NCBI GenBank assembly: GCA_965223085.1
Contig: OZ244981.1
Span: forward strand, 1,426,001 to 1,490,000
Source of the DNA: CBDCVO01 sp965223085
GTDB lineage: Bacteria; Pseudomonadota; Gammaproteobacteria; Ga0077536
DNA: 64,000 nt
Reading direction: 5' to 3'
In this document: positions 26,667 through 34,681 of the stretch, piece after piece
How positions within the stretch are numbered: position 1 is the stretch's first letter
How the letters are laid out: every line of letters begins with the position of its first letter
Notes under the pieces: generated by a model
Seen by the model: the letters and a program-made list of their open reading frames with translations, nothing else
Told to the model about the DNA's origin: nothing
Database searches by the model: none
Translations under genes and position numbers: made by a program

Positions 26667-28268
26667 TTAGCGCATACCGCCTTCTATCGCCGCCGGCGCT
26701 GGGGGCGTGGAAAAACTGTGATAAGGCGGGGGCGACGGCAACGTCCATTCGAGGCCGTGCGCGCCTTCCCACACTTGGTCGCTAGCTCGCGAGCCCCGAC
26801 CCTTCACGCACTTGATGATCACCCACACAAATATCACCTGGGAGATAAGAAATATCAATGCGCCGATACTCGAGACCACGTTCCAATCGGTAAATTGCAC
26901 CGCATAGTCGGGAATCCGCCGCGGCATGCCGGCGAGGCCTAAGAAATGTTGTGGGAAAAACGTCATGTTCATTGCTATCGTCGTCAACCAAAAATGCCAC
27001 GTTCCGAGCTTCTCGTCATACATATTGCCGGTAAATTTCGGCAACCAAAAATAGGTGGCCGCAATGAGAGCAAACACCGCACCGGTAACCAGCGTATAGT
27101 GAAAATGTGCGACGACAAAATAACTATCGTGATATTGAAAATCGACCGGCGTAACCCCCAGCATCAGCCCCGTAAACCCACCTAATGTAAACATAACCAC
27201 GCAGCCGAGCGCCCACAGCATTGGCGTTTCAAATGTCATCGAGGAGCGCCACATCGTAGCGATCCAATTGAACACTTTCACCCCCGTGGGTACCGCGATC
27301 AGCACCGTTGCGTACATGAAAAACAATTCGCCCGCCAAAGGCATGCCAACGGTAAACATATGGTGTGCCCAGACGATGAACGAAAGAAAAGCAATTGATG
27401 CCGCGGCGTAAACCATCGAGCTGTAACCAAACAAGGGTTTACGTGCGAATGTCGGGATAATTGCCGAGATGACGCCGAACGCGGGCAAAATCAAAATATA
27501 CACTTCGGGGTGGCCAAAGAACCAGAAAATATGTTGAAACATCACCGGATCACCACCTCCCGCGGCCGAGAAAAATGCCGTTCCGAAGTACTTATCCGTC
27601 AATAACATCGTTACCGCGCCGGCGAGCACCGGAATAGAGGCGATCAACAAAAACGCGGTGATGATCCAAGTCCACACGAACAGCGGTAACTTCATTAAAC
27701 TCATGCCGGGTGCGCGCATATTGAAGACGGTCACGATCACGTTGATCGAACCGGCGATCGAAGATACACCGAGAAAATGCACTGAGAAAATCAAAAACGG
27801 AAACGCATCCCCAGTTTGCAGCACCAAAGGCGGATACAGCGTCCAACCGCCGGCCGGCGCACCACCGGGCAAGAACAATGTGATAACCAACAAGGTTGCG
27901 GCAAAAGGTAGGATCCAAAAACTCCAGTTGTTTAATCTCGGCAAGGCCATGTCAGGCGACCCGATCATCATCGGTATGAGCCAATTCGCGAAACCCGTCC
28001 AGGCTGGCATGACGCCGCCGAATATCATGATCAACGCGTGCAGCGTCGTCATCGAGTTGAAAAACTGCGGATCCACGAACTGCATGCCGGGTTGGAATAG
28101 CTCGAGGCGAATGATCATCGCCATCACACCGCCGACAATGAACATGATCAGAGCGAAGACCAAATACATCGTGCCGATGTCTTTATGGTTCGTCGTGGTG
28201 ATCCAGCGCATGATGCCGCTTGGATGATGGTCGCCGTGATGCCCGTCGTGGGCTGCTACTTCGCTCAT
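26667..28268 (-). CDS. coxA: Cytochrome c oxidase subunit I
   Basis: Catalytic heme-copper subunit I of an aa3-type oxidase, reducing oxygen to water and pumping protons. The 533 residues form twelve membrane segments. The CuB site shows in GHPEVYI (His-Tyr pair and proton-channel Glu) and in VWAHHMFTVGMP (two His); the heme ligands lie in TLHALIMIF and in VVAHFHYTLV. The His-rich N-terminus (AAHDGHHGDHHPSG) and the Pro-rich C-terminus are cytoplasmic tails. Follows coxB by 43 bases. Confidence 0.98.
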   Translation of the reverse strand: MSEVAAHDGHHGDHHPSGIMRWITTTNHKDIGTMYLVFALIMFIVGGVMAMIIRLELFQPGMQFVDPQFFNSMTTLHALIMIFGGVMPAWTGFANWLIPMMIGSPDMALPRLNNWSFWILPFAATLLVITLFLPGGAPAGGWTLYPPLVLQTGDAFPFLIFSVHFLGVSSIAGSINVIVTVFNMRAPGMSLMKLPLFVWTWIITAFLLIASIPVLAGAVTMLLTDKYFGTAFFSAAGGGDPVMFQHIFWFFGHPEVYILILPAFGVISAIIPTFARKPLFGYSSMVYAAASIAFLSFIVWAHHMFTVGMPLAGELFFMYATVLIAVPTGVKVFNWIATMWRSSMTFETPMLWALGCVVMFTLGGFTGLMLGVTPVDFQYHDSYFVVAHFHYTLVTGAVFALIAATYFWLPKFTGNMYDEKLGTWHFWLTTIAMNMTFFPQHFLGLAGMPRRIPDYAVQFTDWNVVSSIGALIFLISQVIFVWVIIKCVKGRGSRASDQVWEGAHGLEWTLPSPPPYHSFSTPPAPAAIEGGMR

Positions 28269-28311
28269 GAACTTAATCCTCTATGCAACTCGAGTTCTCT
28301 TGTTTAGCAAA

Positions 28312-29163
28312 TCATTGCGTGGCTAGTGCTTCATGGCCAACCGACCCCCGCCCCGAAGTCTCTAACTTGCGTTGCTCAGCCCAGGCGCGATATTCGTCTT
28401 TCGGCAACGCTCGGATCACTATGGGCATAAAGCCGTGGTCTTTACCGCATAGTTCTGCACATTGGCCACGATAAACCCCGGGCTGTTCTATGAGGGTCCA
28501 CGATTCGTTGATAAAACCGGGGATCGCATCGCGTTTCCAACCCAGGACTGGTACCCACCAGGAGTGAATCACATCGCCGGCGGTCGTTAAAATGCGAATC
28601 TTAGTATTGGTCGGCAGTACCAGTTCGTTATCAACTTCGAGCAAATAGTTTGGTACCGAGCTTGGATCGATGCCTGAATCGAGCCGCCGCGCGACATTGC
28701 TGTCCTGGGCTAAAGTGCTAAAGAACGCGATCCCTTCGTCGAGATAATCGTAATGCCATTTCCATTGGTAACCCGTTACTTTGACAGTGAGCTCGGACTC
28801 CGAGACATCTTCCATCATGATCAAGGCGTTCGTTGCCGGCACCGCGAGGCCGACTAAGATCAAGAACGGGATCGTGGTCCAAATGACTTCGACCGTCGTA
28901 TTTTCGTGCCAGTGGGCCGCGACCGCGCCTTTTGATTTGCGGAACTTCAATATCGACCAAAACATCATGCCAAATACGCCGGTACCAATAAACACGCAGA
29001 TCCACAAGATCAGCATGTGCAAATCGTAGGCAACGCGGCTGTAAGGCGTGACCCCCTCGTGTAAGTTCAAGTCCCACGCGCTCCAAGCCATCGCTGGCAT
29101 CGTCAACAGCGCGCTCATAACGCCGTGCCGCATGCGGATTCGCTGCAGTTTAGAGATTATCAT
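28312..29163 (-). CDS. coxB: Cytochrome c oxidase subunit II
   Basis: Carries the CuA centre that takes electrons from cytochrome c. The 283-residue precursor has a signal peptide (about 1-29, cleaved near AWSA), two membrane spans, and a periplasmic cupredoxin domain. CuA ligands are visible in VIHSWW (His) and in GQCAELCGKDHGFM (two Cys, Glu, His, Met). The aromatic electron-entry motif is TGYQWKWHYDY. No C-terminal cytochrome c domain is fused, so a separate cytochrome c is the donor. ATG at 29163; it is probably the first gene of the oxidase subunit operon. Confidence 0.97.
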   Translation of the reverse strand: MIISKLQRIRMRHGVMSALLTMPAMAWSAWDLNLHEGVTPYSRVAYDLHMLILWICVFIGTGVFGMMFWSILKFRKSKGAVAAHWHENTTVEVIWTTIPFLILVGLAVPATNALIMMEDVSESELTVKVTGYQWKWHYDYLDEGIAFFSTLAQDSNVARRLDSGIDPSSVPNYLLEVDNELVLPTNTKIRILTTAGDVIHSWWVPVLGWKRDAIPGFINESWTLIEQPGVYRGQCAELCGKDHGFMPIVIRALPKDEYRAWAEQRKLETSGRGSVGHEALATQ

Positions 29164-29317
29164 CTAGTGTGCTCCCACCAGCAGGCCCCAGCGCTTTTCC
29201 CATCGCGACAGCCTGAAAATCAAAAATATACCCCAGCGCTGACCTGTAATTATTCCCCATCTCAAGCTGGGCTCGACGTCGTCCCCACCTTATCTTCTAC
29301 CGGTCAGCCAACGTATT

Positions 29318-29794
29318 CTAACGTTTTTTCGAGATGGCGTTAATAAGTGTCTGTGCCAACAACGCGCGTTCGCCCTCGGTCAAAAACCGTCCGAGCTCGA
29401 CAGTTCTGCCCTGCGCGCCGAGTTCCAAGCGTCGTGGATACCAGCGACGCGGCGCACCACGTAATCTGACCGCCACCCAGGCTAGCGGGAATTCGTAACG
29501 CGCAGTCGCGCGGGCGCGCCCTTTCTCGACCACCACCAGCTCCGATCCCAAGGACACAACTTCCTGCTCCTGGCCAGCGCGCGCGACATAATAAAACGCC
29601 AACCACAAGCCGACGACTTCAAGACCCGAAAAAGGTAGCACCAAGGGATAACCGTAGACCAAAAACACCCCCCCGCTGAACAACGGGAGCAAGGAGATAA
29701 GCGCCACATAGTGCTTCGCTTCGCGCCACGTCAGTGACCGCGTGGGACGGATCACCCACAGCGGCGCGCCATCTTTTTCGAACGACTCGATCAT
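29318..29794 (-). CDS. DUF2244 family membrane protein
   Basis: A 158-residue protein with two close membrane segments (about 29-48 and 52-71) followed by a soluble beta-rich part containing WVAVRLRGAPRRWYPRRLELG and ending in FLTEGERALLAQTL. This is the DUF2244 pattern. It lies 154 bases upstream of coxB on the same strand, a placement seen in several proteobacteria. Function is unknown. ATG at 29794; the 192 bases upstream toward bioD hold no recognisable gene. Confidence 0.85.
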   Translation of the reverse strand: MIESFEKDGAPLWVIRPTRSLTWREAKHYVALISLLPLFSGGVFLVYGYPLVLPFSGLEVVGLWLAFYYVARAGQEQEVVSLGSELVVVEKGRARATARYEFPLAWVAVRLRGAPRRWYPRRLELGAQGRTVELGRFLTEGERALLAQTLINAISKKR

Positions 29795-29986
29795 CCTGTT
29801 CGCCTTATCCTGGACTCCTTCAGTTGACCGCGGCGAGCGAGCTAGAGGTTCGCCGTACCGATGATAACGTGTCTATGTCAGATTCTCGCAACGGGTGAAC
29901 GCCGGCCAAGCGAAGATTCTAGGATTATGCGCGGGATCCTGGCGCGGTGAAAACATCGCCAGCACCTGCCCCCGTCGACATCGACG

Positions 29987-30676
29987 CTAGAGGCTGCCGC
30001 CGGCAATTTGCTCGGCGAGCGGCGCTAAAGCCGCAGCACCTGCCGCGCCGCGCTCCGGGCGCCACGCAAGGCGGATCAACAGCGGCCATTTGAGTGCGTC
30101 CATCAACGTCGCGACAGTTTGCTCTGCGTAGGCATAGTGAGGGTCGATTTGGTTCGCAACCCAGCCGGCAAAATCAGCGCCATCGGCATCGATCCCCCGT
30201 GCCGTCAACAGCGTATGATTGAGCCCACCGAGGCGTATACCAGCGACCAGAATCACCCGTAAATCAAGCGCTCCCACGAGATCACTCAACCAGTTATGCG
30301 CATCTAGCGGCAGTGCCCAGCCGCCGATCCCTTCGACTAAGACTATGTCAGCCGCGCTGAGACAGTTTTGATATGCATCAACTATTTTCGCCATTGAGAA
30401 CTCGATGCCGTCGGCTGCCGCGGCAATGTGCGGCGCCGTCGGCAGCGTCAAGCAATACGGATTGACGTCGGCGTAAGTAATCCCGGAGCACGACGCCTGC
30501 CATAATTTCATGGCGTCGTCGTTACGCCGGCGGCCGTCGATGGTCACCGCACCTGTCGCGATCGGTTTCATTCCCACCGCGGCGATACCGAGCTGTTTCA
30601 AAGCCATTAACAAGTGGCTCGTGAACCACGTTTTGCCGCAACGCGTATCCGTGCCGGTGATGAAATAGGCGCTCAT
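29987..30676 (-). CDS. bioD: Dethiobiotin synthetase
   Basis: Closes the ureido ring of dethiobiotin from 7,8-diaminopelargonic acid, CO2 and ATP. The 229-residue protein starts MSAYFITGTDTRCGKTWF with the P-loop GTDTRCGKT at about 8-16, and has the VEGIGGW segment of the family. The ATG at 30674-30676 overlaps the bioC stop (ATGA), so translation is coupled; the 26 codons upstream in the frame lie inside bioC and are ignored. Last gene of bioBFCD. bioA is not in the window. Confidence 0.95.
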   Translation of the reverse strand: MSAYFITGTDTRCGKTWFTSHLLMALKQLGIAAVGMKPIATGAVTIDGRRRNDDAMKLWQASCSGITYADVNPYCLTLPTAPHIAAAADGIEFSMAKIVDAYQNCLSAADIVLVEGIGGWALPLDAHNWLSDLVGALDLRVILVAGIRLGGLNHTLLTARGIDADGADFAGWVANQIDPHYAYAEQTVATLMDALKWPLLIRLAWRPERGAAGAAALAPLAEQIAGGSL

Positions 30677-31536
30677 CGCGCACCTAAATTCCGCAGCGGA
30701 AACGTCGCCACCGTGCTGCCGTCTTGGCGCCGCGTATTCGCCGTAGGCGCCCACGCGTGACCGTAGAGCACTTCGTAGCTCGCCGGCAGCAAATCGTCCG
30801 CGCGATACGCTTCATAGGCCTCCTCCAAGGTCTCCCAGCGACGCCGGCTGAGCATGCCACGGGCACGATTTGTGAGCGCGTTGCGCGCCCCGATCCCTTT
30901 CAAGTCGCGGAGTAGATCCGGGAGCTTTGCGTACCGCAGCGTAATGCGTTCGCTCTCGAGCACCGGGCCCGCAAAACCCGCTTGAATTAACGCGTTTCCA
31001 ACGGCCTGGATGTCCAGAAAATGATTGACATGGGGTTGTTCGTCGACCGCAGCCCAAGCGCTACGTAACTCGATTAAGGTATTCGGACCGAGGCTGGAGA
31101 ACAGTAATAAACCCCGGGATTGCAACAAACGGCGGCATTCTGCCAGGGTCGCGGCCAAATCGGCCGACCACTGCAGCGCCAAATTTGAAAAAACCATGTC
31201 CGCGACACCGCTAGCGATCGGCATCGCCTCCATATCACCGCAGCAATAACGGGGCCGGTAGCGCCAACTACTGCCCGCACGAGCGCGCCGCAGCATAGCC
31301 GTCGCGATATCGCACAACACCAGCGTCGCCCGTCGATAGCGACGGGCGAGCAATTTCGCGCAGTAACCCGTTCCCGCACCGACATCGATAATCAAACGCG
31401 GATCAAGCCGCATGACATCGAGATGCTCGAGCAAGCGCTCACCCACGGTGCGCTGCAAAGTTGCAAACGCATCGTAGCTGGCCGCGGCGGCGTCGAATGA
31501 GGCGCGGACCGCTGTTTTATCGAGGGAACTGTCCAT
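30673..31536 (-). CDS. bioC: Malonyl-ACP O-methyltransferase
   Basis: SAM-dependent methyltransferase that masks the free carboxyl of malonyl-ACP so the fatty-acid enzymes can build the pimeloyl chain of biotin. About 287 residues; SAM motif IIDVGAGTGYCAKLL near 50-64, acidic LCDIA after it, and VFSNLALQW, which is characteristic of BioC. The ATG at 31536 follows the bioF stop by one base (TAAAATG). The matching esterase gene, bioH or a substitute, is not seen in the cluster and must lie elsewhere. Confidence 0.94.
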   Translation of the reverse strand: MDSSLDKTAVRASFDAAAASYDAFATLQRTVGERLLEHLDVMRLDPRLIIDVGAGTGYCAKLLARRYRRATLVLCDIATAMLRRARAGSSWRYRPRYCCGDMEAMPIASGVADMVFSNLALQWSADLAATLAECRRLLQSRGLLLFSSLGPNTLIELRSAWAAVDEQPHVNHFLDIQAVGNALIQAGFAGPVLESERITLRYAKLPDLLRDLKGIGARNALTNRARGMLSRRRWETLEEAYEAYRADDLLPASYEVLYGHAWAPTANTRRQDGSTVATFPLRNLGAR

Positions 31537-31537
31537 T

Positions 31538-32719
31538 TTAGCGGCTACTTTCCGTCGCCAGCGCGGTTGCCATCGCGCCGCAGAGCCGTTCGATTTGAGC
31601 ACCGGTATGCGCAGCACTCATGCATAATCTGATCCGAGCGGTCCCTGACGGCACGGTCGGGGGGCGGATCGCACGCGCATAGACCCCCGCGTTTCGGAGC
31701 CGTGCCGCGATCGCCAAGGCGCGTACCGTATCGCCCACCAACAGCGGTTGAATGGCGCTTTCACCAACAGATAACGGTAGCCCGTGTTTCGCCGCGGCAG
31801 TACGGAAACGCTGAATGTTGCGCAGCAATTGAGTTCGTGGTCCACCCGGATCGAGGGCCTTGCATAATGCCACTGTAGTCGCATGAGCGATCGCCGGCGG
31901 CAACGCGGTATCGTATATAAACGTGCGCGCGGTATTGATCAAATATTCAATCAGCTCGCCGTCGCCGACAACCGCCGCACCCAGCGTACCTAACGCCTTA
32001 CCGAACGTAACGACGACTAAGGGACACTCCCGCGCGCCAACGCCCGCCGCGCACACGGCCCCCCGACCTTCGCCCAAGACCCCAAAACCGTGCGCGTCGT
32101 CGCACATCATGGTCAGCTCGTAGCGTTGACACAACGCCGCGAACGCCTTCAGCGGTGCCAGATCGCCGTCCATGCTAAACAGCGTCTCGGTGACTAACCA
32201 CGCTGGCCGGCGCGGATCTGCCGCGACCAAGCGTTGCAGATGCGTCGCGTCGCAGTGCGCATAACGTTTATGTCGCGCACCACTTAGACGTACCCCGTCG
32301 ATCAGTGAAGCGTGGTTGAGTCGGTCATGATAGACCCGATGGTGGCGACCTATCAGCGCGCCCAAAACGCCGAGGTTGGCAAGGTAACCGGAGGAGAATA
32401 ATAATGCGCGCTCGCGTCCCATTGCTCGTGCTAAAGCCACTTCCAGTTCCGCGTGTGCTTGGGTCCTGCCGCTCAACAGCGCTGCCGCACCGGCGCCGAC
32501 GCCCCACCGTGTCGCGCCGTCCTGTAGCGCGCGACAAACATCCGCATCAGAGGCTAAACCGAGGTAATCGTTGCTCGCAAAATTATCGTAGTGACGGGCG
32601 TCGATTTCGATGCGAGGGCCTGCTGCCGAGCCACGCGACTCGACCGAGCGGCGTTGTTGCGTGACCGTGAGTTCGTCGAGACGCGCACGGACTGCACCGT
32701 GCCGCACGGGTTCATTCAC
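31538..32719 (-). CDS. bioF: 8-amino-7-oxononanoate synthase
   Basis: PLP enzyme condensing pimeloyl-ACP and alanine. The 393 residues show the FASNDYLGLA N-terminal motif, DDAHGFGVLG, and the PLP-lysine segment TFGKALGTLGAAV. The start is GTG at 32717-32719, 3 bases after the bioB stop; a second GTG four codons on is possible and no ATG fits. Second gene of bioBFCD. Confidence 0.96.
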   Translation of the reverse strand: MNEPVRHGAVRARLDELTVTQQRRSVESRGSAAGPRIEIDARHYDNFASNDYLGLASDADVCRALQDGATRWGVGAGAAALLSGRTQAHAELEVALARAMGRERALLFSSGYLANLGVLGALIGRHHRVYHDRLNHASLIDGVRLSGARHKRYAHCDATHLQRLVAADPRRPAWLVTETLFSMDGDLAPLKAFAALCQRYELTMMCDDAHGFGVLGEGRGAVCAAGVGARECPLVVVTFGKALGTLGAAVVGDGELIEYLINTARTFIYDTALPPAIAHATTVALCKALDPGGPRTQLLRNIQRFRTAAAKHGLPLSVGESAIQPLLVGDTVRALAIAARLRNAGVYARAIRPPTVPSGTARIRLCMSAAHTGAQIERLCGAMATALATESSR

Positions 32720-32722
32720 CGC

Positions 32723-33715
32723 TTACTGATGCGCCTGAATGTTCAACCGCTGGAACAACGCGCGGTCCTGATCGCTAACCGGGTTTGGCGTAGTCAAGAG
32801 GCGTTCACCGTAGAAAATCGAGTTCGCGCCAGCGTAGAACGCTAAAGCCTGCGCTTCATCGTTCATCGATGTACGTCCAGCGCTCAAGCGCACATAAGCA
32901 CGTGGCATGACAATGCGCGCGGCGGCAATGGTGCGGACAAACTCAAAGCTGTCGAGTGACTCCGCCGATGCTAACGGCGTGCCGGCAACCCGTACCAACA
33001 TGTTGATGGGAACGCTCTCCGGATGCCGCGGAAAATTCGCCAAACTCACGAGCAAAGCAGCCCGATCGTGTTGCGTTTCACCCATGCCAATGATGCCGCC
33101 GCAGCACACGTTAATATCAGCCGCGCGTACCGCCGCTAGCGTACGGAGGCGATCTTCGTAAGTGCGGGTCGAAATGATTTCGCCATAGTACTCCGGCGAC
33201 GTGTCGAGATTGTGGTTGTAATAGTCCAATCCCGCGCGCTTGAGCGTGTGCGCTTGGTCCTCGTCCAGCATGCCGAGCGTCACGCAAGTTTCCATGTCGA
33301 GGTCGCGAACGGCGGATACGATGTCGGCGACGCGCGCGAGGTCACGGTCCTTGGGCGAGCGCCACGCGGCCGCCATGCAGAAACGCGTAGCACCGGCGTC
33401 TTTAGCGCGGCGCGCAGCAGCGACGACCGTGGCGGAATCGAGCAGCTTCTCAGCGTTCACGCCGGTATCGTAATGAGCGCTCTGTGGGCAATAGGCGCAA
33501 TCCTCCGGACAACCGCCAGATTTAATATTGATCAATGTGCTAAGTTGCATTTGCTGAGGATCGAAATATTCTCGGTGCACCGAATGCGCCCGATGCAATA
33601 ACTCGAAAAATGGCGCACTCAATAACGCCTGGATTTCTTCCTCACGCCAATCATGGCGACATATCGAGCTCGACTCAGGAGCCGGCGGCAACGCTACAGA
33701 CGCGCTTGTGCGCAT
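32723..33715 (-). CDS. bioB: Biotin synthase
   Basis: Radical-SAM enzyme inserting sulfur into dethiobiotin. The 330 residues contain the CxxxCxxC cluster motif in GGCPEDCAYCPQS and the later family segments LGMLDEDQAHTLKRAGLDYY and YNHNLDTSPEYYG. First gene of the bioBFCD operon; ATG at 33715. It is divergent from comF across 223 bases that should hold the bio promoter and operator. Confidence 0.97.
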   Translation of the reverse strand: MRTSASVALPPAPESSSICRHDWREEEIQALLSAPFFELLHRAHSVHREYFDPQQMQLSTLINIKSGGCPEDCAYCPQSAHYDTGVNAEKLLDSATVVAAARRAKDAGATRFCMAAAWRSPKDRDLARVADIVSAVRDLDMETCVTLGMLDEDQAHTLKRAGLDYYNHNLDTSPEYYGEIISTRTYEDRLRTLAAVRAADINVCCGGIIGMGETQHDRAALLVSLANFPRHPESVPINMLVRVAGTPLASAESLDSFEFVRTIAAARIVMPRAYVRLSAGRTSMNDEAQALAFYAGANSIFYGERLLTTPNPVSDQDRALFQRLNIQAHQ

Positions 33716-33843
33716 ATTTGATCTCCTAGAAAATAAGCTGCTAAAGGATCCTCGCTAGCCCGAAATTTGCACGTGAACCGCGGTTGCTGGCGCGGGACAG
33801 GTTTCTATGGCACGGAGGTCATGGTGTGGGCAGCGACAGGGAC

Positions 33844-33878
33844 TTGTCAACCTTTGCGGTACCCCGAGAAGTTTACCG
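33844..33878. promoter_or_regulatory. Weak BirA-operator-like site between bioB and comF
   Basis: TTGTCAACC (33844-33852) matches 8 of 9 bases of the BirA half-site TTGTAAACC. A second arm AGTTTACCG (33870-33878) matches GGTTTACAA at only 6 of 9 positions, and the spacing of 17 is one to three bases longer than usual. The location upstream of bioB is right. Treat as a candidate only. Confidence 0.25.
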
Positions 33879-33938
33879 CGGTGGCGACGACGCCGGCCGC
33901 CGAAACCGCCGTTACCGCAACTCATTGGCACGAACGCC

Positions 33939-34601
33939 ATGAGCGCCTCGCGCAATATCCAGGCTCGACCCCGGGTGCGGCAACTACATGGGCTGTTACT
34001 CGGACGCTGCCACCTGTGCGGTAGGCGCAGCCGAGAATTTCTATGCCCGCCCTGCAGCAACGATCTGCCCGTTTATCGCGGGCCGCAACATCGTGTTGCG
34101 GGAATCGCGCAGATCAACGTTGCTTTTGCTTACGATTTCCCCGTCAGGGAACTCATACTCGCGATGAAATTTCATAGCCAACCAGGGATCGCGACCTTGC
34201 TTGGTCGCGCTATGCGAGATCGTTTTCCTGAATCAACCGTTGCCGACGTCTGTTGCCCGATACCGCTATCCCGACCACGTTTATGGCAACGCGGTTTCAA
34301 CCAATCTTTGCTCATCGCTAAAGCGTTGGGGGTGCAGCACCATGTGCCTATTCGCGCCCACTGGTTACGACGTAAACATCGCGAGCAGCGTCAGTCTGCG
34401 CTTAATCAACGCCAACGCCGAGCAAATGTACGCGGCCTTTTCGACGCGAACGAGCGAGTCGCCGGCCTGCATGTGACATTAGTCGATGACGTTATTGCAA
34501 CCGGATCCACGCTGCGCGCTGCGGCGCGTGCATTGCGGCAAGCGGGTGCAGTGCGTGTCGACGCGTGGGTGTGTGCCAGCGCCAACGCACCGCCGCAGTG
34601 A
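33939..34601 (+). CDS. comF: ComF family phosphoribosyltransferase-like protein
   Basis: Homologue of ComF/GntX, needed for DNA uptake in naturally competent bacteria; biochemical role not settled. The 220-residue protein starts at ATG 33939 (MSASRNIQARPRVRQ). A zinc-ribbon-like set of cysteines follows (CHLCGRRSREFLCPPC, about 25-40), and the PRPP-binding-type motif VTLVDDVIATGSTL lies at about 180-193. The upstream 44 codons of the frame are Arg/Pro-rich and not protein-like. Divergence from bioB matches the Pseudomonas order. Confidence 0.9.
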   Translation: MSASRNIQARPRVRQLHGLLLGRCHLCGRRSREFLCPPCSNDLPVYRGPQHRVAGIAQINVAFAYDFPVRELILAMKFHSQPGIATLLGRAMRDRFPESTVADVCCPIPLSRPRLWQRGFNQSLLIAKALGVQHHVPIRAHWLRRKHREQRQSALNQRQRRANVRGLFDANERVAGLHVTLVDDVIATGSTLRAAARALRQAGAVRVDAWVCASANAPPQ

Positions 34602-34614
34602 TCGCGCCGCGTAT

Positions 34615-34640
34615 GCAAGTTAAGGCTTAAGCTAACTTGC
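34615..34640. terminator. Hairpin between convergent comF and gyrB
   Basis: GCAAGTTA (34615-34622) and TAACTTGC (34633-34640) are perfect 8-bp arms around a ten-base loop that itself contains the palindrome GCTTAAGC. It lies between two genes that end toward each other, where a two-way terminator would be expected. There is no strong T-run right after it on either strand, so a Rho-independent role is uncertain. Confidence 0.4.
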
Positions 34641-34681
34641 TCGCAGGGGCAAAACCCGGTGCCAAATAACGTACTTTTTTC

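Noticed and set aside
33766..33781. Third CACGTG-centred parS-like sequence near bioB
   Set aside because: Only about 12 of 16 positions match and both outer arms are wrong; the core hexamer alone is common.
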